Notes under the pieces: model-generated
What the model was told of the DNA's origin: nothing
What the model saw: the letters and a program-made list of their open reading frames with translations, nothing else
Database searches by the model: none
Program-made: the position numbers and the translations under genes
Shown here: one piece after another, positions 8,175-11,756 of the stretch
How the letters are laid out: each line of letters begins with the position of its first letter
Position numbering within the stretch: position 1 is the stretch's first letter
Assembly: GCA_049644265.1 (NCBI GenBank)
Contig: JBARRO010000257.1
Coordinates: 1-11,756, forward strand
Direction: 5' to 3'
DNA from: JBARRO01 sp049644265
GTDB taxonomy: Bacteria; Bacteroidota; Ignavibacteria; UBA10030
DNA: 11,756 nucleotides

Positions 8175-8489
8175 GGTGAATAGTCAGTGGTGAATCGTGT
8201 AGAATGAAAAGTGAACAGTAAACAGTGAACAGTAAACAGTGAACAGTAAACAGTGAACAGTAAACAGTGAACAGTAAACAGTAAACAGTGAATAGTGAAT
8301 GGTGAATGGTGAATAGTAAATAGTGAAAAGTGAAAAGCGATAAGTGATAAGTGAACTGTGAAGAGTGAAGAGTAAACCGTGAACCGTAAATCGTGAATAG
8401 CAAAACCAGGAAAAACCGGCTAAACTCAAAACTTCCAACTTACCACCTACAACTGTTTCTAATCTACAATTGACCATCTACAATTGCCT
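8175..8489 (-). repeat. Heptamer mosaic block 1 (45 consecutive 7-bp words)
   Basis: Reading the plus strand from 8175, the whole stretch divides into 45 seven-base words with no insertion or deletion: the register set by GGTGAAT at 8175 still fits ATCTACA-ATTGCCT at 8476-8489. Words 6-16 (8210-8286) are a near-perfect alternation of AGTGAAC and AGTAAAC, a 14-bp higher-order unit. Around them are diverged words (AGTGAAT, GGTGAAT, AGTGAAA, AGCGATA, CGTGAAC). From about 8420 the words change family to CTTCCAA/CTTACCA/CCTACAA, then ATCTACA-ATTGACC-ATCTACA-ATTG. The last word runs into the dehydrogenase stop codon. The strand given is that of the flanking genes. Short apparent minus-strand reading frames here (products rich in LFTVYCS) are repeat translation, not genes. 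Confidence 0.95.
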
Positions 8490-9633
8490 AGCTCCAACTC
8501 TCCCTGATATCAATCCCCCGATTTCGCAACTCTGCAATCAGCGGTTCGACTGGTACACATTGTTCCGGGGTGAGAACGCCCCGCTCGGCGATGCTACCCG
8601 CTGCCAGCATTTGTGCGATGATGGAAGTTGGGTACGAAGTGGTCCTCATCATCGCTGTAATATTGTCAGTTTCGCTGTGAAAATCAATCAAATTGTATGT
8701 CAGCCGCTGCTCACGACCGTTTCTGAGTCCGTCGACCGTTACTCGCAGCAGAACAACGTCCGGTCCCGTCCAAGGAAGCTTCCGTTTCAAGAGCTCGATG
8801 AAAATCTCTCTCTCCGTGAGAACGTTGGAGCCGATGGTCATCGGACCGTTGTCGGCGAAACCGATGTCCAGAAGCGCCTTGAATTTTTCGCAATGGCCCG
8901 GATAACGGATCGTCTTGTAATCCAGGTCGAGCACTTTGCCTTCGTAGAGTTTTGGGAGGAGGGACGTGCCACCGGAGGTGTGAAATGCCTCGAGGCTTCC
9001 GAAGGGATGAGGGAAGTCGAGCGATTCGATTTCCGTGAGCGTCTCGACCTTTGCCAGGCGGCCGCCGCGGATAACCACGGATGATCCGGAATATTCGTTC
9101 AGGAGGCCTTCGGCGGAAAAGACAAGCTGATAGTTGAGCGGAGGTTTGGGATGCTGCGGAAGTCCTCCGACACGCATTTTCATGGAGTGGAGCGTCTCGA
9201 ATTTTGCGGCACCGCCGGCCGCGAGAATGTTGGCAAGTCCGGGTGCGAGACCGCAGTTGGGGATGATCGTGACACCTCGATCGCGGGCCAACGCGTTGAG
9301 CGAGAGCTGCTTCTCCACGACTTCGTCGTTTCCGCCAAGATCGCAAAAATGCACGCCTGCCTCGATAGCCGCTTTGCCGAGAGCATAGTTGTATCGGTAA
9401 GAAACTGCCCCGATGACGCAGTCATGGCCCCGCATGAGCTCTATGACATCGTCGAAGTAGTTCACATCAAGACCGACAGGTCTGACCTTGTTTGAAGGAA
9501 GCCGCGCAGCCACTTTCTCGGCGTTCTTGAGATCGATGTCTGCGACCGTAACATGGGCCACTCCCTCCGAGCGCGAAAGGTCATACGCGAGCGCGCTGCC
9601 CATTTGGCCGGTTCCGATGACGAGGAATTTCAC
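8488..9633 (-). CDS. Saccharopine dehydrogenase / lysine 6-dehydrogenase-like oxidoreductase
   Basis: From the GTG at 9633 the protein has 381 residues and begins MKFLVIGTGQMG, a Rossmann nucleotide-binding loop (GTGQMG, residues 7-12) with an acidic residue after strand two (VADIDLKNA), which suggests NAD(H) preference. The fold is Sacchrp_dh_NADP followed by the Sacchrp_dh_C catalytic domain; VGGLPQHPKPPLNYQ and SAEGLLNEY plus a FHTSGGTSLLP segment match lysine 6-dehydrogenases and short saccharopine dehydrogenases. It may deaminate the epsilon-amino group of lysine or a related amino acid, but the substrate is uncertain because no other lysine-pathway gene lies in the window. GTG was chosen because the alternative TTG at 9651 is inside the repeat edge, adds MLIDFP ahead of a strand that should be N-terminal, and is directly preceded by an in-frame TAA. 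The gene stands alone between repeat blocks 1 and 2. Confidence 0.88.
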   Translation of the reverse strand: MKFLVIGTGQMGSALAYDLSRSEGVAHVTVADIDLKNAEKVAARLPSNKVRPVGLDVNYFDDVIELMRGHDCVIGAVSYRYNYALGKAAIEAGVHFCDLGGNDEVVEKQLSLNALARDRGVTIIPNCGLAPGLANILAAGGAAKFETLHSMKMRVGGLPQHPKPPLNYQLVFSAEGLLNEYSGSSVVIRGGRLAKVETLTEIESLDFPHPFGSLEAFHTSGGTSLLPKLYEGKVLDLDYKTIRYPGHCEKFKALLDIGFADNGPMTIGSNVLTEREIFIELLKRKLPWTGPDVVLLRVTVDGLRNGREQRLTYNLIDFHSETDNITAMMRTTSYPTSIIAQMLAAGSIAERGVLTPEQCVPVEPLIAELRNRGIDIRESWS

Positions 9634-9644
9634 AGGGAAATCAA

Positions 9645-9872
9645 TGAGCAATTAGCAGTGAGTAATGAGCAATGGGGGAATGATGGATGGTAAACAGTGA
9701 ATGGTGAATAGTAAATAGTAAAAAGTGAAAAGCGATAAGTGAAGAGTGAACAGTGAATCGTGAACAGAATAAAGGCCCCGTAACAAGAACTAGAAACTAG
9801 AAATGCGAAACTCCAACTTACAACACTCAACTTTCAATCTTCAACTTCCTCAAAATCTACAATCTACAATTG
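9645..9872 (-). repeat. Heptamer mosaic block 2 (about 33 seven-bp words)
   Basis: From TGAGCAA at 9645 to ATTG at 9872 the plus strand can be cut into 7-base words without any shift. The order of word families is TGAGCAA/TTAGCAG/TGAGTAA/TGAGCAA, a GGGGGAATGAT junction, then ACAGTGA/ATAGTAA/AAAGTGA types (about 9687-9763), a unique middle CAGAATAAAGGCCCCGTAAC (9765-9784), CTAGAAA/CTAGAAA, then CTCCAAC/TTACAAC/ACTCAAC/TTTCAAT/CTTCAAC, and finally ATCTACA twice. This block is the most complete copy of the composite. It fills the whole gap between the dehydrogenase start (12 bases away) and the ogg stop codon (5 bases away), leaving no ordinary spacer for a promoter or terminator. Confidence 0.93.
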
Positions 9873-9876
9873 TTCC

Positions 9877-10518
9877 CTATTTTCTGATTTGCCCCGTCTC
9901 CATGCTCCAGAAAAGCAAATCGAGATGATCGAGGGGAATTCCGATTTGTGCTGCGAATTCCGAGAACCGTTTTTCAATCCTGTAATACTGCTTCTTCGAC
10001 AGCGATTTTGGGATTGTCCGTATGATGCCGTAGCGTTTCAGATTTCTCAGAATATGGCGGTCGAGTATCGCCAGGCCGCCGTTCTTCCCGATGTTGCGGA
10101 GGAAATGGGTCGCCTCTTTATATCCCAGGCCCTTCACATTGCGGACCAGCCACTCGCGCATGTCCCATGCCGGAGAACCATTGTACAACACCCCCGTAAT
10201 CACGGGCATCTCGGACTTCACTTTTGAAAGAAGCCTGGCTTTTGTCCTGTGAAATCGGATGTAATGTTCCTTCGAACGAAGAATCGGTTCGGGGTCGAGG
10301 TCAGTGGTTTCAAATTGCAGGTTCCTGAGGATTCCCACGACATGCTCAGCATTTTCTGCGCTGGATTGTGGAGTCATGAGGCAATAGAGCAGCTCATAGA
10401 AATATCCGGCTGGGGGAATCTGAGTAAAGTCTACGAGCCGGATCCGAATGGCGTCTTTCTTCGTGGAATACAGCCGAATAAGCTCCTGCGATTGCTTTGA
10501 AAGGGTCCGGGGAGCCAT
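9877..10518 (-). CDS. ogg: 8-oxoguanine DNA glycosylase/AP lyase, archaeal-type Ogg (Ogg2 family)
   Basis: This 213-residue helix-hairpin-helix glycosylase should remove 8-oxoguanine paired with cytosine and nick the backbone. The C-terminal half matches the Methanocaldococcus jannaschii type closely: REWLVRNVKGLGYKEATHF (121-139) with catalytic lysine K134, LRNIG, then AILDRHILRNL (150-160) with catalytic aspartate D153, IPKSLSKKQYYRIE (169-182) and LDLLFWSMETGQIRK at the end. The N-terminal YELLYCLMTPQSSAENA (41-57) also fits. The start ATG at 10518 was preferred over an in-frame ATG at 10596 because it lies one base after the mutY stop (TAA-C-ATG) and gives the usual length, while the longer version would overlap mutY by about 75 bases. 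Co-transcription with mutY pairs the two base-removing steps of oxidised-guanine repair. The stop lies 5 bases from repeat block 2. Confidence 0.93.
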   Translation of the reverse strand: MAPRTLSKQSQELIRLYSTKKDAIRIRLVDFTQIPPAGYFYELLYCLMTPQSSAENAEHVVGILRNLQFETTDLDPEPILRSKEHYIRFHRTKARLLSKVKSEMPVITGVLYNGSPAWDMREWLVRNVKGLGYKEATHFLRNIGKNGGLAILDRHILRNLKRYGIIRTIPKSLSKKQYYRIEKRFSEFAAQIGIPLDHLDLLFWSMETGQIRK

Positions 10519-10519
10519 G

Positions 10520-11398
10520 TTAGTCGGGAAGCGCGACGCGGAGGCGCCCGTTTTTGCCGGCGAGACGGACGAGTCCATCTTTTTGCAGCCCGGCAAGTAC
10601 TCGGGACAGCCAAGGGCGATCCCGCTGCGTAAAATTCGGTTTCACCTGCGAGGCAAGGTAGTCAAGTGAAATCGAATTCCTTGCAGAAATATTCCTGAGG
10701 GTTTCGACGATCCTTCCCCGATAAATCCGGTTTGGGATGCCATTCCGACCCGATTCCCGTACTCTTTTTCCCCCTGCCGCCCTCTTCACATTGAACGCAC
10801 TGGGGCAATGACGGGATATCGGACAAACCACGCATTTCGGGTTTGCCGCGGTGCACACGAGCGAGCCGAGATCCATCAGCGCCTGGTTCCAATCGTATGC
10901 TCTTTTAGCAGGCAAGATCTGTTCGGCGATATCCCAGACATCGCGCTTGCGGGCCATGGCCGGAAACAGCCGTCGCAAGACTCTGTTGACGTTCGTATCG
11001 ACAACCGGGAGTTCTTTCCCAAACGCAAAGCATGCCACAGCATGCGAAGTGTATTTCCCGACTCCCGGAAGCCGCCGGAGTTCCTCGACGTCCGTCGGAA
11101 ACTTTGCGCCGCTTGAATGAATCAGTTTAGCAATCTGATGAAGCCTGATGGCACGGTTGTTATACCCCATCCCTCTCCAGGTCCGGATGACGTCCTGTGT
11201 TCGCCCTTTTGCAAGGGCTTCCAAATTGGGGAATCTTCTGAGGAATTCCGGATACTTTATAAGTACGCGGCTTACCTGAGTCTGCTGTAACATCACTTCT
11301 GAAAGCAGGACGCGATAGGGATTCCTGGTTCCCCGCCAGGGGAGCTTGCGGTTGGCTTTTCGATACCAGTTGAGAATTTGGCGTTGGGTGGGGGACAA
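10520..11398 (-). CDS. mutY: Adenine DNA glycosylase MutY-like, without a NUDIX-type C-terminal domain
   Basis: MutY removes adenine misincorporated opposite 8-oxoguanine. From a TTG at 11398 the protein has 292 residues and begins like other MutY proteins (SPTQRQILNWYRKANRKLPWR). Seen are SEVMLQQTQV with catalytic E34, the helix-hairpin-helix LPGVGKYTS (110-118) with Y116 where Nth has its lyase lysine, D134 in VVDTNV, and an iron-sulfur motif C-x6-C-x2-C-x5-C (C182, C189, C192, C198). After the cluster there are only about 94 residues, ending W-LSRVLAGLQKDGLVRLAGK, which look like a small winged-helix domain such as in some actinobacterial MutY proteins, not the NUDIX-like domain that recognises 8-oxoguanine in E. 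coli MutY. No ATG exists between repeat block 3 and the conserved core; the frame stays open through the block to an ATG at 11659, so the real start is uncertain (TTG 11398, TTG 11443, ATT 11422, or inside the repeat). Confidence 0.92.
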   Translation of the reverse strand: MSPTQRQILNWYRKANRKLPWRGTRNPYRVLLSEVMLQQTQVSRVLIKYPEFLRRFPNLEALAKGRTQDVIRTWRGMGYNNRAIRLHQIAKLIHSSGAKFPTDVEELRRLPGVGKYTSHAVACFAFGKELPVVDTNVNRVLRRLFPAMARKRDVWDIAEQILPAKRAYDWNQALMDLGSLVCTAANPKCVVCPISRHCPSAFNVKRAAGGKRVRESGRNGIPNRIYRGRIVETLRNISARNSISLDYLASQVKPNFTQRDRPWLSRVLAGLQKDGLVRLAGKNGRLRVALPD

Positions 11399-11418
11399 GG
11401 GAATTGGGGGAGAGGAAT

Positions 11419-11672
11419 CAATTAGACAATGAGCTATCAGCAATGAGCAATGGGGATGATAAGTAAATAGTAAATACTGAAACGTGAAAAGTGAAACGTG
11501 AAAAGTGAAATGTGAAACGTGAAAAGTGAACAGTAAGAAGTGAAGAGTAAACAGTGAACAGTAAACAGTGAACAGTAAACAGTGAACAGTAAACAGTAAA
11601 CAGTAAATAGTGAATAGTGAAAAGTGAAAAGTGAACCGTGAACAGAATGAAAGCCCCATAACCAGAAACTAG
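11419..11672 (-). repeat. Heptamer mosaic block 3 (36 seven-bp words)
   Basis: Starting with CAATTAG at 11419, 36 plus-strand words run without a register shift to AGAAACT at 11664-11670. The left edge (GCAATGA-GCAATGG-GGATGAT, 11440-11460) repeats the left module of block 2. The core (11461-11642) has words of the type NNGTRAA: an ACGTGAA/AAGTGAA alternation at 11482-11530, then CAGTGAA/CAGTAAA alternation at 11552-11607. The middle module CAGAATGAAAGCCCCATAAC (11643-11662) and AGAAACTAG again match block 2. The CAACTTN and ATCTACA families found at the right of blocks 1 and 2 are missing here. The block lies upstream of mutY and the mutY frame is open straight through it. Confidence 0.93.
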
Positions 11673-11736
11673 TGCCGTTTCTCCTAGGTATTCTTGTGAT
11701 CTATCTTCGACAGTCTCTTCGAGAACGGGCACTAGT
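11669..11736. repeat. Imperfect inverted repeat beside block 3
   Basis: ACTAGTGCCGTTTCTC at 11669-11684 and GAGAACGGGCACTAGT at 11721-11736 are reverse complements at 14 of 16 positions, with 36 bases between them. The left arm begins in the last word of block 3. The arms could form a long hairpin or be the ends of a small inserted element, or mark the transcript end of an upstream gene outside the window. The last 20 bases (11737-11756) and the spacer show no gene that I can support; one minus-strand frame is open through the region but nothing in it is recognisable. Confidence 0.55.
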
Positions 11737-11756
11737 GCTCGCTTCCTCCGTAGATG

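Noticed and set aside
8158..8477. Two overlapping minus-strand frames with LFTVYCS-type repeat peptides
   Set aside because: They are translations of heptamer block 1 in different frames; the repeat is stop-free on that strand, so open frames arise automatically. The same holds for 9630-9830 and 11418-11732.
8175..8489. CRISPR-like array
   Set aside because: There are no 25-40 bp repeats with unique spacers; the unit is a degenerate 7-mer without spacers, and no cas gene is nearby.
10519..10596. Upstream ATG at 10596 as start of ogg
   Set aside because: It would overlap mutY by about 75 bases and add 26 residues not found in the family.
1..11756. tRNA, rRNA or riboswitch genes
   Set aside because: No cloverleaf with a TTCRANYC-type arm, rRNA core sequence or known riboswitch core was seen on either strand; a covariance-model search would be needed to exclude weak cases.

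Overview
The window reads almost entirely on the minus strand. It suggests a member of the Bacteroidota/Chlorobiota/Ignavibacteria group or a close relative. The main reason is that the 875-residue protein at 3275-5902 ends in a type IX secretion sorting domain with the signature QNFPNPFNPSTIIRF, which is very common in those lineages. Weak or absent Shine-Dalgarno sequences fit the same group. The exact taxon cannot be fixed from the sequence.

Left part (1-8151): a cell-wall hydrolase cluster. In transcription order (right to left) it holds yajQ (7654-8151) abutting a periplasmic N-acetylmuramoyl-L-alanine amidase of the Amidase_3 type (6064-7653). After a 161-bp gap comes a large secreted protein joining a lysozyme-like domain to an Amidase_2 domain and a type IX tail (3275-5902). 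One base later is a small lipid-free secreted GerMN-domain protein (2809-3273), then a hairpin terminator (2747-2797). Next is a secreted TolB-like beta-propeller (1774-2691) that overlaps by ATGA a second Amidase_3 enzyme with adhesion-type domains (1-1777, cut by the window edge). Three amidases from two unrelated folds in about 7.6 kb point to peptidoglycan remodelling or lysis of other cells' walls.

Right part (8152-11756): housekeeping genes separated by unusual repeat DNA. A saccharopine/lysine dehydrogenase-like enzyme (8488-9633) is followed upstream by an archaeal-type 8-oxoguanine glycosylase Ogg (9877-10518) and MutY (10520-11398). The last two are one base apart and together form the two glycosylase arms of oxidised-guanine repair.

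Three intergenic blocks (8175-8489, 9645-9872, 11419-11672) are built from degenerate 7-bp words that stay in one 7-nt register through each whole block. They contain several word families (AGTRAAC, CAACTTN, ATCTACA, ATGAGCA) in the same order and orientation, and they share edge modules. They sit only at boundaries between tightly packed gene groups and are the most unusual feature of the window. They resemble in principle the short tandemly repeated heptanucleotide sequences known from cyanobacteria, but here they are composite.
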